DNA from: Tissierella sp. Yu-01 | GTDB taxonomy: Bacteria > Bacillota > Clostridia > Tissierellales > Tissierellaceae | Assembly: GCF_029537395.1 (NCBI RefSeq) | Contig: NZ_CP120677.1 | Location: 558,001-622,000, forward strand | Direction: 5' to 3' | Length of the DNA: 64,000 nt | Part shown: positions 38,565 through 48,088 of the stretch, in pieces | Layout: every line of letters starts with the position of its first letter | Position numbering within the stretch: position 1 is the first letter of the stretch | The notes under the pieces: model-generated | Seen by the model: only the letters and a program-made list of their open reading frames with translations | The model's database searches: none | Told to the model about the DNA's origin: nothing | Program-made: the position numbers and the translations under genes

Positions 38565-39191
38565 ATCCAATTAAGCGAACGACAAGAAAAGATTATACAG
38601 ATAGTAAAGGATAATCAGCCTATAACAAGTGAAGCGATTGCGGCAAAATTGAAATTAACAAGAGCAACACTAAGGCCTGATCTAGCCATTTTAACAATGG
38701 TGGGTATTTTAGATGCAAGACCAAAAGTGGGTTACTTTATGACTGGAAAGACTAAATTATCATATGTTTCCGATACGATAAAAGATATTTATGTAAAGGA
38801 TGTAATGTCAGTTCCGGTAGTCCTTGAAGAAGAAACCACTTTGTATGATGCTATAGTATTTATGTTTCTAGAAGATGTTGGGTCTATATATATAACGAAT
38901 GGTGGATTTTTAACAGGAGTGGTATCTAGAAAAGATTTGCTTAGAAATGCTATCGGTGGTTCGGACTTACATAAGGTTCCAGTTGGAGTTATAATGACCA
39001 GAATGCCAAATGTAATTTATATTACTCAAGAAGATAGCATACTAAGTGCTGCTATTAAAATCATAGAGCATGAAATTGATGGTTTGCCTGTAGTTGAGGA
39101 AGTAGATGGAGGAAAGAACCTAAAAGTAATTGGAAGAATATCTAAAACTACAATTACTAGGCTATTTGTTGAACTAGGAAATAATTTATAG
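38565..39191 (+). CDS. ccpN: CcpN-type repressor with HTH and two CBS domains, apparent ATC start
   Basis: 208 residues if started at ATC 38565. The N-terminal HTH (QLSERQEKIIQIVKDNQPIT...LKLTRATLRPDLAIL) matches CcpN/YqzB, and two CBS domains follow (about 60-205; VKDVMSVPVVLEEETTLYDAI and GVIMTRMPNVIYITQEDSILSAAI). No ATG, GTG or TTG lies in frame between a TGA at 38556 and a TTG at 38649 that would cut the helix-turn-helix. AAGGTGGTGA (38549-38558) sits six bases before the ATC. In Bacillus CcpN represses gluconeogenic genes. It is next to ppsR, as in B. subtilis (yqzB-yqfL). Confidence 0.85.
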   Translation: MQLSERQEKIIQIVKDNQPITSEAIAAKLKLTRATLRPDLAILTMVGILDARPKVGYFMTGKTKLSYVSDTIKDIYVKDVMSVPVVLEEETTLYDAIVFMFLEDVGSIYITNGGFLTGVVSRKDLLRNAIGGSDLHKVPVGVIMTRMPNVIYITQEDSILSAAIKIIEHEIDGLPVVEEVDGGKNLKVIGRISKTTITRLFVELGNNL

Positions 39192-39202
39192 GAGGATTTA
39201 AT

Positions 39203-40027
39203 ATGAATAGCCATTTAACTATATATATTTTATCAGACTCCATTGGTGAAACTGGTGAACTAATAGCTAGAGCTGCTGTTAGACAATTTAAATCGGATAA
39301 ATACGAAATAAAGAAATTTCCTTTTATAAAAGGAAAAGATAAGATTAAAGAAATACTATTGGATGCAAAGAATGAACTTAGCATCATAATATATACTACA
39401 GTTAATGAGGAAAATAGAGATTTTATCGAAGAATTGGGTATAGAATATAATATACCAACGATTGATGTTATGACTCCACCATTAAATGCCTTTGAAAGTG
39501 TTCTTGGTTATCCACCTAAACGTGAAGCTGGATTAATAAGACGTCTTGATGAGAATTATTTCAAAAAGGTAGAGGCTGTAGAATTTACTGTTAAATACGA
39601 TGATGGAAAAGATCCAAGAGGTGTTAAGAAAGCAGATATTTGTTTAGTAGGGGTGTCTAGAACATCTAAAACCCCATTAAGTATGTATCTGGCACATAAG
39701 AATTTTAAAGTAGCAAATATTCCTTTAGTTCCAGAAGTACCTGTTTCCAAAGAAATATTTGAGAAGGATAATAAAAGAGTATTTGGATTAATAGCTGATC
39801 CTGATAAATTAATTGAAATAAGAAAAGAGAGACTTAAAGCCCTTGGATTAGATTATACAGCGAATTACGCTAATGTTGAAAGAATTAAACAGGAAATTGA
39901 ATATTCTAAGAGTATTATGGAAAAATTAGGTTGCACAGTTATCGATGTGTCGACCAGAGCAATTGAAGAAACAGCAACAATCATTATAGAACATATGTCT
40001 AGGAACTTTGGAGATAATATGTTTTAA
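39203..40027 (+). CDS. ppsR: pyruvate, phosphate dikinase regulatory protein (bifunctional kinase/phosphorylase)
   Basis: 274 residues; ATG after TAGGAGGATTTAAT. The DUF299 family motifs are SDSIGETGE at the N-terminus and GVSRTSKTPLSMYLAHKNFKVANIPLVPEV, containing the P-loop-like nucleotide site. The protein ADP-dependently inactivates and Pi-dependently reactivates pyruvate phosphate dikinase (or PEP synthetase). Pairing with ccpN places both genes in control of carbon flow around PEP and pyruvate. Confidence 0.93.
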   Translation: MNSHLTIYILSDSIGETGELIARAAVRQFKSDKYEIKKFPFIKGKDKIKEILLDAKNELSIIIYTTVNEENRDFIEELGIEYNIPTIDVMTPPLNAFESVLGYPPKREAGLIRRLDENYFKKVEAVEFTVKYDDGKDPRGVKKADICLVGVSRTSKTPLSMYLAHKNFKVANIPLVPEVPVSKEIFEKDNKRVFGLIADPDKLIEIRKERLKALGLDYTANYANVERIKQEIEYSKSIMEKLGCTVIDVSTRAIEETATIIIEHMSRNFGDNMF

Positions 40028-40028
40028 G

Positions 40029-40056
40029 GAAGTGTTGAAAGCAACACTTCTTTTTT
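40029..40056 (+). terminator. terminator after ppsR
   Basis: GAAGTGTTG/CAACACTTC, loop AAAG, six-T run. Confidence 0.95.
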
Positions 40057-40146
40057 AATTAGTATCAATAAAAATATTTTTTCTTTTAAGAAGGATTATT
40101 GTAATTTTTGTTGTATATATATATATTATATAGAGAACTTATACTA

Positions 40147-40165
40147 TTTTACCAAAGGGGTAAAA
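40147..40165 (+). promoter_or_regulatory. hairpin presenting the dgt ribosome binding site
   Basis: TTTTACC (40147-40153) and GGTAAAA (40159-40165) form a 7-bp stem, and the AAGGGG ribosome binding site spans the loop and the right arm, four bases before the ATG. It may modulate translation of dgt. Confidence 0.5.
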
Positions 40166-40168
40166 GAT

Positions 40169-41185
40169 ATGAATCTAAGAGTACAACATGAAGAATTTGA
40201 GAAAAAAAGTTTATCTCCCTATGCAACTTTGAGTAATAATTCTAAGGGTAGAAATAATCCAGAGAAAAAATGTGATATCAGAACTGATTTTCAAAGGGAT
40301 AGAGATAGAATAATTCATTCGAAGTCCTTCAGAAGATTAAAACATAAAACTCAAGTGTTTATTGCACCTGAAGGAGATCACTTTAGAACTAGGCTTACCC
40401 ATACTCTGGAGGTATCTCAAATAGGAAGAACACTTGCAAGAGCCTTGAACCTTAATGAAGACCTTATAGAAGCTATGGCTTTAGGTCATGATTTAGGACA
40501 TACTCCCTTTGGACATACTGGGGAAAGGGTATTAAATGAATTACATCCCAATGGATTTAAACATAATGAACAAAGTATCAGGGTTGTTGATATTCTTGAA
40601 CATAAAGATGGTAAAATAGGACTTAATTTAACCTATGAGGTTAGAGAAGGAATTTTAAATCACACAGGTCATAGAATTAGTGAAACTTTAGAAGGAAAAA
40701 TATTAAAGTTTGCTGATAGAATTGCTTATATAAATCATGATATAGACGATGCAATAAGGGGTCATATAATTAAACAATCTGATTTGCCAAAAGATTGTAT
40801 CAGTATCTTGGGTTCTACTCATGGAGAGAGAATTAACAATATGATTCTTGATATTATAGAAAATAGCATTAATACAAATTCTATAAAGATGAGTAGTGAA
40901 GTTGGCGAGAAAACTAACAAATTAAGAACATTTATGTTTGAAAATGTATATCTTAATAAAAATGCTAAATCTGAGGAGGATAAAGCAGAATATATAATAA
41001 CTGAATTATATAAGTATTATTATAAAAATAAAGAAAAACTCCCTGAGGAACACATAATGGTATATGAAGATATTGAAGCTAGCTTAGAAGACATTATATG
41101 TGATTATATAGCTGGAATGACTGATAGATATGTAATAAATTTATTCAATTATATTTTTATCCCTAAACGTTGGGAAATATTTTAA
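40169..41185 (+). CDS. dgt: dGTP triphosphohydrolase-like HD protein
   Basis: 338 residues; ATG after AAAGGGGTAAAAGAT. HD motifs are RLTHTLEVSQIGRTLARAL and ALGHDLGHTPFGHTGE, followed by HNEQSIRVVD and FADRIAYINHDIDDA. This is the dNTPase family with the order dgt-dnaG-rpoD common in Clostridia. It is expected to control dNTP pools. Substrate preference cannot be read from the sequence. Confidence 0.93.
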   Translation: MNLRVQHEEFEKKSLSPYATLSNNSKGRNNPEKKCDIRTDFQRDRDRIIHSKSFRRLKHKTQVFIAPEGDHFRTRLTHTLEVSQIGRTLARALNLNEDLIEAMALGHDLGHTPFGHTGERVLNELHPNGFKHNEQSIRVVDILEHKDGKIGLNLTYEVREGILNHTGHRISETLEGKILKFADRIAYINHDIDDAIRGHIIKQSDLPKDCISILGSTHGERINNMILDIIENSINTNSIKMSSEVGEKTNKLRTFMFENVYLNKNAKSEEDKAEYIITELYKYYYKNKEKLPEEHIMVYEDIEASLEDIICDYIAGMTDRYVINLFNYIFIPKRWEIF

Positions 41186-41225
41186 TAAAAGAAGGATTTT
41201 CAAAAATTATGTCGAATTAATATAT

Positions 41226-41293
41226 AACGAGGTAAATATTTTCCAACTTCACTCACCTCGTTGCAGGGTGTGATGAAATTGCTACGTAATTTC
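41226..41293 (+). repeat. two-hairpin repeat, copy B (upstream of dnaG)
   Basis: Hairpin 1 is AACGAGGT (41226-41233) with ACCTCGTT (41255-41262). Hairpin 2 is GAAATTGC (41275-41282) with GTAATTTC (41286-41293), loop TAC. Compared with copy A at 21278-21349, base changes keep pairing: A-T becomes C-G in stem 1, and C becomes T opposite G in stem 2. TATAAC abuts the left side, as TATAAT does in copy A. Confidence 0.8.
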
Positions 41294-41340
41294 TTCTGGT
41301 ACTTAAACATGAAAAATGGTAGGTGTTTATAGGTGATAAT

Positions 41341-43155
41341 ATGACTTACATTAATGATGAGATAATAGAAAAGGTTAAGGATAATAGTGATATTGTCAAT
41401 ATAATTTCCGATTATGTTAATTTGAAAAAATCTGGTACTAATTATATTGGACTTTGTCCATTTCACAATGAAAAAACTCCATCCTTTACTGTATCAGAAA
41501 CCAAACAAATTTTTCATTGCTTTGGCTGTGGGGAAGGTGGAGATGCTGTAACCTTTATAATGAAAAGAGAAAACTTGGATTTTCCAGAGGCAGTTAAATT
41601 ATTAGCTGATAGATTAGGTATTGAAATTGATGTTTCAAATAATAAAAATTCTATATATAAGGATGAAAAATCAAAAACATATGAAATTAACAAGGAAGCA
41701 GCTAGATTTTTCTATAATAACTTAATTAAATCCAATATAGCGCTTGAGTATTTAAAAAATAGAGGAATTAGTAGTAAAGTTATTAGGCAATTTGGTTTGG
41801 GATATTCCTTGGACAGCTGGCAGAGCTTATATAACTATTTAAGGTCTAAAGATTATGAAGATGAAGAAATAGAAAAGACAGGATTGATTGGCAAAAAAAG
41901 TGGTAATAATGGGTATTATGACAAGTTTAGAAATAGAATTATTTTTCCAATTATAGATACTAAATCTAGAGTTATAGGATTTGGTGGTAGAGTTATGGAT
42001 AAGAGTATGCCAAAGTATTTAAACTCTCCAGATACTGTAGTTTTTAATAAGGGAAACCATTTATATGGGCTTAACTTAGTTAACAAATTTTCAAACCGAA
42101 GTAGAATACTTTTAGTGGAAGGATACATGGATGTTATATCATTATTTAACAGAGGCATACATTATAGTGTAGCAAGCTTGGGAACAGCATTGACTGAAAG
42201 GCAAAGTAAAATTATTAAAAGGTATGGTGATGAAGTATTTATATGCTATGATTCAGATCAAGCAGGTATTAAGGCCACTATAAGAGCTATAGATATAATG
42301 CTGAAGTTAGATATAAATCCAAAGGTACTTGATTTGCCACAAGGAATGGATCCGGATGATTTTATAAAAAACAAAGGTCCTTTAGAATTTGAAAAATTAT
42401 TTATGAATGCATACAACCATATAGATTTTAAAGTACGCATTTTAAAAAATAAATATAACATAGATAATTTAGAAGAGAAGATAAAATTCACAACTGAAGT
42501 ATCAAATATAATTAAGAACTTAAAAAATCCTATTGAACAAGATGGATATATTGATAAGATTTCAAGAGAAACAGGCATCACTAGAGATGCTATTGAAAGG
42601 CAAATTAAGGGTAATAATACTTATGATAAGAAAAAAAAGCCATTTAACAATGAGACAATAAATAAAGAGAATATAAAACCCGTAAAAGCAATATTACCAT
42701 CAGCTCATTTAAAAGCAGAGATTGAACTTGTAAAACTAATGATAAAAGAAAAAGATTTTTATGAATATATTAGCCAAAAATTAACTGTTGAAGATTTTAG
42801 TAGTTTTGAATGTAAAACTGTTTATGGACACTTGAATATATTATATAAAGATTTTGAAATATTTGATGAAAAGGTATTATTTGACAAGATATTGGAAATA
42901 CCTAATTTAGACAAGAATACTGTCAATCTAATGTTTAATAATGATATTAAATATAAGGCTACAGATATTACTAAAATAATTGATGATTTAATAAAAACAG
43001 TAAAATTAAATAATTTATTAAATAAAAGGAAAGAAATGCTTAAAAAGATAGAAGAGCTAGAAAAGAAAACTAGGAGTGTTATTGAAGAAGATACACTTAA
43101 GAAACTATGTTTAGATTTAATAGCTTTAAATAATGAGATAAATCTAAATAATTAA
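41341..43155 (+). CDS. dnaG: DNA primase
   Basis: 604 residues from the ATG at 41341, with TAGGTGATA upstream. The N-terminal zinc ribbon has CPFHNEKTPSFTV and FHCFGCGEGGD. The catalytic TOPRIM core has LLVEGYMDVI and FICYDSDQAGIKA, and the C-terminal DnaB-interaction region is helical. It makes Okazaki primers. It leads the macromolecular-synthesis pair dnaG-rpoD. Confidence 0.97.
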   Translation: MTYINDEIIEKVKDNSDIVNIISDYVNLKKSGTNYIGLCPFHNEKTPSFTVSETKQIFHCFGCGEGGDAVTFIMKRENLDFPEAVKLLADRLGIEIDVSNNKNSIYKDEKSKTYEINKEAARFFYNNLIKSNIALEYLKNRGISSKVIRQFGLGYSLDSWQSLYNYLRSKDYEDEEIEKTGLIGKKSGNNGYYDKFRNRIIFPIIDTKSRVIGFGGRVMDKSMPKYLNSPDTVVFNKGNHLYGLNLVNKFSNRSRILLVEGYMDVISLFNRGIHYSVASLGTALTERQSKIIKRYGDEVFICYDSDQAGIKATIRAIDIMLKLDINPKVLDLPQGMDPDDFIKNKGPLEFEKLFMNAYNHIDFKVRILKNKYNIDNLEEKIKFTTEVSNIIKNLKNPIEQDGYIDKISRETGITRDAIERQIKGNNTYDKKKKPFNNETINKENIKPVKAILPSAHLKAEIELVKLMIKEKDFYEYISQKLTVEDFSSFECKTVYGHLNILYKDFEIFDEKVLFDKILEIPNLDKNTVNLMFNNDIKYKATDITKIIDDLIKTVKLNNLLNKRKEMLKKIEELEKKTRSVIEEDTLKKLCLDLIALNNEINLNN

Positions 43156-43168
43156 GTAGGAGGCTACA

Positions 43169-44326
43169 ATGGAGAATAACAAGAAAAATCCAGAAAAGAC
43201 TAATAATAAAATAGAAGCTGAAAAGAAATTATTAGCTAAAGGCAAAAAGTCAGGTATGCTAAAATATAAAGATATAATGGATACACTTGAAGAGATCGAT
43301 CTAGAACCAGAAGAAATCGATGAAATATATCAAAAGCTAGAGGATTCTGGAATTGATATTATGGGTGATAAGGAAGATGATGATGAAGCATTACTAATAG
43401 TTGATGATGAAGATGATCATGACCCAGATGCTGATATAGACATCGATAAGGAAATTGAAGAAGAGGCTAAAGAGGATTTATCAGTTCCAAAGGGAGTAAG
43501 TGTTGATGATCCTGTAAGAATGTATTTAAAAGAAATAGGAAAAATTCCTCTATTAAGTGGTGATGAGGAAATTGAACTTGCTAAGAGAATGGAAGCCGGC
43601 GACGAAATAGCAAAAAAGAAGCTTGCAGAGGCAAATCTTAGATTAGTAGTTAGTATAGCAAAGAGATATGTAGGAAGAGGAATGCTATTTTTAGACCTTA
43701 TTCAAGAAGGAAACCTGGGGCTGATGAAAGCTGTAGAAAAATTTGAATACAAAAAAGGATTCAAATTTAGTACCTATGCAACATGGTGGATAAGGCAAGC
43801 AATTACTAGGGCAATAGCTGATCAAGCCAGAACAATTAGAATACCAGTTCATATGGTTGAAACGATTAATAAATTGGTAAGAGTTCAAAGACAGTTAGTT
43901 CAAGAACTTGGAAGGGATCCTAGTCCAGAGGAAATTGGAAAAGAAATGAATTTGGATGTAGAAAGAGTAAGGGAAATAATGAAGATAGCTCAAGAGCCAG
44001 TTTCATTAGAAACTCCAATTGGTGAGGAAGAGGACAGTCATTTAGGAGACTTTATTCCTGATGATGATGTGTTAGCCCCTGCTGAGGCTGCTACATTTAC
44101 AATGCTAAGAGAACAATTAATAGATGTATTGGATAGTTTAACTCCTAGAGAGCAAAAGGTCTTAAGGCTTAGATTTGGCTTGGATGATGGCAGGGCAAGA
44201 ACTCTTGAGGAAGTAGGTAAAGAGTTTGAAGTAACAAGAGAAAGAATTAGACAGATAGAAGCTAAAGCTTTAAGAAAGCTTAGACATCCAAGTAGGAGCA
44301 AGAAATTAAAAGATTTTCTAGAATAA
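43169..44326 (+). CDS. rpoD: RNA polymerase primary sigma factor (sigma-A/RpoD)
   Basis: 385 residues; ATG after AGTAGGAGGCTACA. Region 1.1 is acidic, region 1.2 has [16 protein letters not shown], region 2 has [36 protein letters not shown], and region 4 has [28 protein letters not shown]. Complete housekeeping sigma factor. It explains the TTGACA/TATAAT promoters read elsewhere in the window. Confidence 0.99.
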   Translation: MENNKKNPEKTNNKIEAEKKLLAKGKKSGMLKYKDIMDTLEEIDLEPEEIDEIYQKLEDSGIDIMGDKEDDDEALLIVDDEDDHDPDADIDIDKEIEEEAKEDLSVPKGVSVDDPVRMYLKEIGKIPLLSGDEEIELAKRMEAGDEIAKKKLAEANLRLVVSIAKRYVGRGMLFLDLIQEGNLGLMKAVEKFEYKKGFKFSTYATWWIRQAITRAIADQARTIRIPVHMVETINKLVRVQRQLVQELGRDPSPEEIGKEMNLDVERVREIMKIAQEPVSLETPIGEEEDSHLGDFIPDDDVLAPAEAATFTMLREQLIDVLDSLTPREQKVLRLRFGLDDGRARTLEEVGKEFEVTRERIRQIEAKALRKLRHPSRSKKLKDFLE

Positions 44327-44359
44327 AGGTTCGTTCTTGTAGCGAATCTTTAATTTTTG
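44325..44359 (+). terminator. terminator after rpoD
   Basis: AAAGGTTCG/CGAATCTTT with one G-U pair, 9-base loop, T-rich tail. Confidence 0.8.
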
Positions 44360-44373
44360 AGAGGATAGTAAAT

Positions 44374-45069
44374 ATGAAAATGTCAAACAGATTACAAGCT
44401 ATTGCAAATTTAATACCTAAAAATTCAATTGTAGCTGATATTGGAACTGACCACGGATATATACCATTGTATCTAATTGAGAATAAAATTAGTAAAAAGG
44501 TAATTGCTTCTGATATTAGTCAAGGTTCACTTAATAAAACAATTAGTTATATAAAAGAACTAAATCTAACAAACATGGTAATACCGAGACTAGGAGACGG
44601 ATTAGAAATCATCAAACCCTTTGAAGTTGATACTGTTATCATAGCTGGTATGGGTGGATTGTTAATAAAAGATATCTTGTCAAAGGATATGAATCTAACA
44701 AATTCGATAACAAATTTTATTCTACAGCCTATGGTTGCGTCTAAAGAGCTAAGAGAATATCTATATAATAATAATTTTAAGATTATTGATGAAGATTTAG
44801 TAAAAGAAGATGAAAAGTATTATGAAATAATCTTTGCAAAACGTGGAGTGGATTTAGCGGATAAAGATATATATTATGAAAGTGGTAAAAAACTAATTGA
44901 AAAAAAACACCCTTTATTAAAAGAGTTTATTGAGTCTAAAATTACAAAAGAATCTAATATAATGAATAACTTAAAAGATATAGACACTGAGAAGAGTAAA
45001 GAAAGGTTTGAAGAAATTAAAAAAACAATTTCAGACTACGAAGAGGTGTTAAGAGAAATTGAAAGCTAA
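44374..45069 (+). CDS. trmK: tRNA (adenine22-N1)-methyltransferase
   Basis: 231 residues; ATG after GAGGATAGT. The Rossmann methyltransferase has ADIGTDHGYIPLYLIE, ASDISQGSL and IIAGMGGLLIKDIL, and the C-terminal helical extension is typical of TrmK (YqfN). It methylates A22 in tRNA. It overlaps the nif3-like gene by 11 bases. Confidence 0.94.
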   Translation: MKMSNRLQAIANLIPKNSIVADIGTDHGYIPLYLIENKISKKVIASDISQGSLNKTISYIKELNLTNMVIPRLGDGLEIIKPFEVDTVIIAGMGGLLIKDILSKDMNLTNSITNFILQPMVASKELREYLYNNNFKIIDEDLVKEDEKYYEIIFAKRGVDLADKDIYYESGKKLIEKKHPLLKEFIESKITKESNIMNNLKDIDTEKSKERFEEIKKTISDYEEVLREIES

Positions 45070-45847
45070 AGAGATAATTAATATACTAGAAAGAATAGCT
45101 CCTTCAAAATTAATTGATAGTTGGGACAATACAGGATTTCAAATTGGGAATGAAGATAAAGATATAAATAGAATTTTGATATCCCTTGATCTTGATGAAT
45201 ATATAGTAAATAAGGCAATAGAAGAAAATTTCCAAATGATAATAACCCATCATCCTTTAATTTTTAAACCATTAAAAAATATCAATGCAAATAATTACTT
45301 AGGAAAATTGATAATGAAGATAATATCACATGATATTGTTGTATATAATGCTCATTCTAACTTGGATTTAGCAAATGGTGGTGTAAATGATGAATTGGCA
45401 AAGGTATTAGGTATTTGCAATGTTAGACCCCTAAGTGATGTTATTATCGATGGAGAGACTTATGGTTATGGCAGAATTGGCGAAATAGACAATAATGATC
45501 CATTAACTTTTTTTGAACATATTAAAACCTCCCTATCAATCGAGGACCTTAGGGTATATGGAGATATAAATAAAAAAATAAATACAATTGCTGTATGTGG
45601 AGGAAGTGGCTCGGATTTTATAAAAGATGCTTATAATAAAGGTGCTGATGTATATATTACAGGAGATGTAAAATACCATGATGCCCAATTAGCTCTACAA
45701 TTAGGACTTATCATTGTAGATGCCGGCCATTTTCATACAGAAAAAATAATATTACCTAGATTAAAAAATATAATATTAGATGAGATTTATGATATAGTAG
45801 AGGTAGTAGTAAATATGAATACATCTGTGTCCTATAAAATATATTAA
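45059..45847 (+). CDS. Nif3-like dinuclear metal protein (YqfO family)
   Basis: 262 residues; TTG start at 45059 inside the end of trmK. Metal-binding motifs are THHPLIF and AHSNLD near the N-terminus, and DAGHFHTEK near the C-terminus. The family may act as a GTP cyclohydrolase-I type 2 or related hydrolase; function is not settled. The long insertion domain of Bacillus YqfO is absent, so this is the short form. trmK-nif3 linkage is conserved. Confidence 0.92.
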   Translation: MKAKEIINILERIAPSKLIDSWDNTGFQIGNEDKDINRILISLDLDEYIVNKAIEENFQMIITHHPLIFKPLKNINANNYLGKLIMKIISHDIVVYNAHSNLDLANGGVNDELAKVLGICNVRPLSDVIIDGETYGYGRIGEIDNNDPLTFFEHIKTSLSIEDLRVYGDINKKINTIAVCGGSGSDFIKDAYNKGADVYITGDVKYHDAQLALQLGLIIVDAGHFHTEKIILPRLKNIILDEIYDIVEVVVNMNTSVSYKIY

Positions 45848-45861
45848 TATGGGGTGATTAT

Positions 45862-46572
45862 ATGTCTCAAACAAAACTTCTATGGGAATTGGAAAATCAC
45901 AATAAATTATTGGACAAGTATATAAAGAAATTAAAAATCTTTAAAGATGACCCTGATTTAAGAAGAATAATATTGAGACATAAGCAATTAGAAGAGGAAT
46001 TATCCAATCATAAGGATAAGGATATTAAAATTAAGCAAAGATTGAAAGAAAAGGAAAAAACTCTTAAAAATTATATTTTTAACATGGATGAATTAGATAA
46101 AAAACTTTATAATAATCAAATGACCGATTTTAAGCAGTTAGATTATTTAATTCAAGAGAAGGAAAAATTCAAACAAGCAATCAGTGATTTAGAAGTTGAA
46201 ATTATTAATCTTTTAGATGACACTGAATTTATAGAAAAAGAAATTAATCAATTGGCAGATGAATTAGATAAGATAAATAAAAAAGTTGTTGAATATGAAA
46301 AAAGAAAATCGGTAAACATTGATAAAATTAATGCTATAATAAAAGAAGAGGAAAACAAAATAATAGATCTAATTCAAGTTATTGAACCAAATATAATGGA
46401 TAAATATAATTTGATTAAAGGCACTAAGAATAGCGCAGTTGCACAGATATTAAATGGTATATGTAGTGGCTGCAATATGGTTATTCCTGCTTATATAGTA
46501 GATGAAGTAAATTCTAAAAGGGATTTAGTAAAATGTGAAAACTGTGGGCGAATTCTATTTGTAAATAAATAA
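45862..46572 (+). CDS. coiled-coil protein with C-terminal C4 zinc ribbon
   Basis: 236 residues; ATG after TATGGGGTGATT. Nearly all of residues 15-180 is coiled coil (Glu/Lys/Leu heptads). The C-terminus has the zinc ribbon CSGCNM...CENCGRILF. This matches the zinc-ribbon/DUF164-type family commonly placed after nif3 in Clostridia. Function is not established; binding to nucleic acid or ribosomes is plausible. Confidence 0.85.
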   Translation: MSQTKLLWELENHNKLLDKYIKKLKIFKDDPDLRRIILRHKQLEEELSNHKDKDIKIKQRLKEKEKTLKNYIFNMDELDKKLYNNQMTDFKQLDYLIQEKEKFKQAISDLEVEIINLLDDTEFIEKEINQLADELDKINKKVVEYEKRKSVNIDKINAIIKEEENKIIDLIQVIEPNIMDKYNLIKGTKNSAVAQILNGICSGCNMVIPAYIVDEVNSKRDLVKCENCGRILFVNK

Positions 46573-46586
46573 GTTTAAAATAATTC

Positions 46587-46615
46587 TTGTATAACTCAAA
46601 AGTATATGATATACT
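46587..46615 (+). promoter_or_regulatory. promoter of rnpB
   Basis: TTGTAT, 17-base spacer, TATACT, seven bases before the P1 stem of RNase P RNA. Confidence 0.7.
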
Positions 46616-46622
46616 AGTAAAT

Positions 46623-46970
46623 CCGAGAGTAAGTTGTTTGGTCGCGTGCTTAAGCATGAGGAAAGTCCGTGCTCCATAGAGCAAGATGCTGGATAACACC
46701 CAGTAGGGGCGACCCTAAGGATAGTGCAACAGAAAGATACCGCCTAATTAAATTAGGTAAGGATGGAAAGGTGAGGTAAGAGCTCACCAGCATTTAGGTG
46801 ACTAAATGGCTATGTAAACCCCATCTGGAGCAAGACCAAGAGGGAACTAATAAGGCAGTTGCTCGCTGCTGTTCCAATGGTAGGTCGCATGAACCTATTG
46901 GCAACAATAGGTCTTAGATAGATGACCAAAAAAACAGAACACGGCTTATAGATTTCACTCTCGGCAAACT
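46623..46970 (+). ncRNA. rnpB: RNase P RNA
   Basis: The terminal stem P1 is CCGAGAGT (46623-46630) with ACTCTCGG (46957-46964). Conserved blocks are GAGGAAAGTCC near 46658, ACAGAAAGATACCGCC near 46729, AGGTGAGGTAAGAGCTCACC near 46780 and AGATAGATGACC near 46916. The ACAGAAC near the 3' end completes the core. Probably the common class A type. It is the catalytic subunit that trims tRNA 5' ends. Confidence 0.96.
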
Positions 46971-46974
46971 ACTA

Positions 46975-47012
46975 TGAAAACCCTGTTAAATACGGGGTTT
47001 TCACCATTTTTT
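46975..47012 (+). terminator. terminator of rnpB
   Basis: TGAAAACCC-TGT with ACG-GGGTTTTCA, loop TAAAT, followed by a T-run. Confidence 0.9.
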
Positions 47013-47146
47013 GATGAAATTTAAAAATGGCTTATAGTCGGGTGTAAAAAACCGTGTTATGAAGTTGAAGTACTATATATCCCTATTCTAGTTTTAAAAC
47101 CTCGTTGTACAGATTATAACTAAAGTCTAATAGAAAAGCAAATAAA

Positions 47147-47170
47147 AAAACTCCTTTTTTAAGGAGTTTT
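47147..47170. terminator. terminator of the second integrase (bidirectional)
   Basis: AAAACTCCTT/AAGGAGTTTT with loop TTTT. The A-run on the left becomes a U-run for the minus-strand integrase transcript. Confidence 0.9.
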
Positions 47171-48086
47171 AATTAAATAAATCTGAAACATCTTTCAAAT
47201 CATCTGGAACAAGGTGAGTATAGACTTCTAATGATCTAGTGTCTTTGTGGCCCGTAAATTTAGCTATTTTTTCTAAGGGCATTTTTTTCTTTACTAAAAA
47301 AGTTATGAAACTATGTCTAAAGATGTGGGCAGTTATTTTAAAATCTTTTTCTTCGTGAAGCCCAGACTTTTTTACATACTTATTTATCATGTCTGTAAAG
47401 GCATCTTTCTTTAAATTAAACACATTAGGTGTGTGTTCAGTCAAAGAAGCATTGTAATCTATCAATGCTTGTTCTAAAACTTTATTCAGTGGAATCAAAG
47501 ACCAGTTTTTGCTCTTCCTATGCTTTATTAATATCTCTTTTTTCCTAAAATCAATGTCTTTCCATTCAAGATCAATTATAGAGCTTCTTCTACATCCTGT
47601 ATTTCTTAAAATTTCTAAAATTGCTACATCTCTAAATTTGTTTTCAGTTCTATCTTTTTTTGCTTCATCTATTATTAATTTAATTTCATCTTGCTCTAAA
47701 AAACGAGGAATTACTAGTTCCCCTGATTCTGAAAATGTTATATTTCTAAATCTTTGAAAAGAAAAGTCTTTAACAAAGTTTTCTTCTATATAGTTGTAAA
47801 AGTCCAAATAATCGAAAAAGATTTTAATACTATCAAACTTTCTATCTACAGTTGTTTTCTTGTATTCCTTAGTTTTGATTTTTTCAACTAAGAAGTTTCT
47901 ATATGAAATTATGTGAAAGTTTTTAATAGTATCGATATAAGTGATACTTGGGTAGTTATCTTTCATATAACTTTTAAATATTTTTAAATCACCTATATAT
48001 GCTTTAGAAGTTGATTCTGTCATTCCTTTTATATTTAAATAAGTTGGAAATTCTTCTAATGATTGTTTTAGTGTTATTCTTTTCAT
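47169..48086 (-). CDS. int: tyrosine recombinase, integrase of the second element
   Basis: 305 residues from the ATG at 48086, preceded by GAAAGGAAGATAGTA; the 21-residue upstream extension is excluded. The SAM-like core-binding domain (about 1-110) is followed by a catalytic domain with Arg166/167 (NTGCRRSSIIDL), Lys191/193, HIFRH (His254, Arg257), His280 in FTGHKD and Tyr289. The catalytic residues are complete. The short form without an arm-binding domain resembles XerC/D-like recombinases of plasmids and integrative elements. It lies at the junction between rnpB and the hypothetical-gene region. Confidence 0.92.
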   Translation of the reverse strand: MKRITLKQSLEEFPTYLNIKGMTESTSKAYIGDLKIFKSYMKDNYPSITYIDTIKNFHIISYRNFLVEKIKTKEYKKTTVDRKFDSIKIFFDYLDFYNYIEENFVKDFSFQRFRNITFSESGELVIPRFLEQDEIKLIIDEAKKDRTENKFRDVAILEILRNTGCRRSSIIDLEWKDIDFRKKEILIKHRKSKNWSLIPLNKVLEQALIDYNASLTEHTPNVFNLKKDAFTDMINKYVKKSGLHEEKDFKITAHIFRHSFITFLVKKKMPLEKIAKFTGHKDTRSLEVYTHLVPDDLKDVSDLFN

Positions 48087-48088
48087 TA

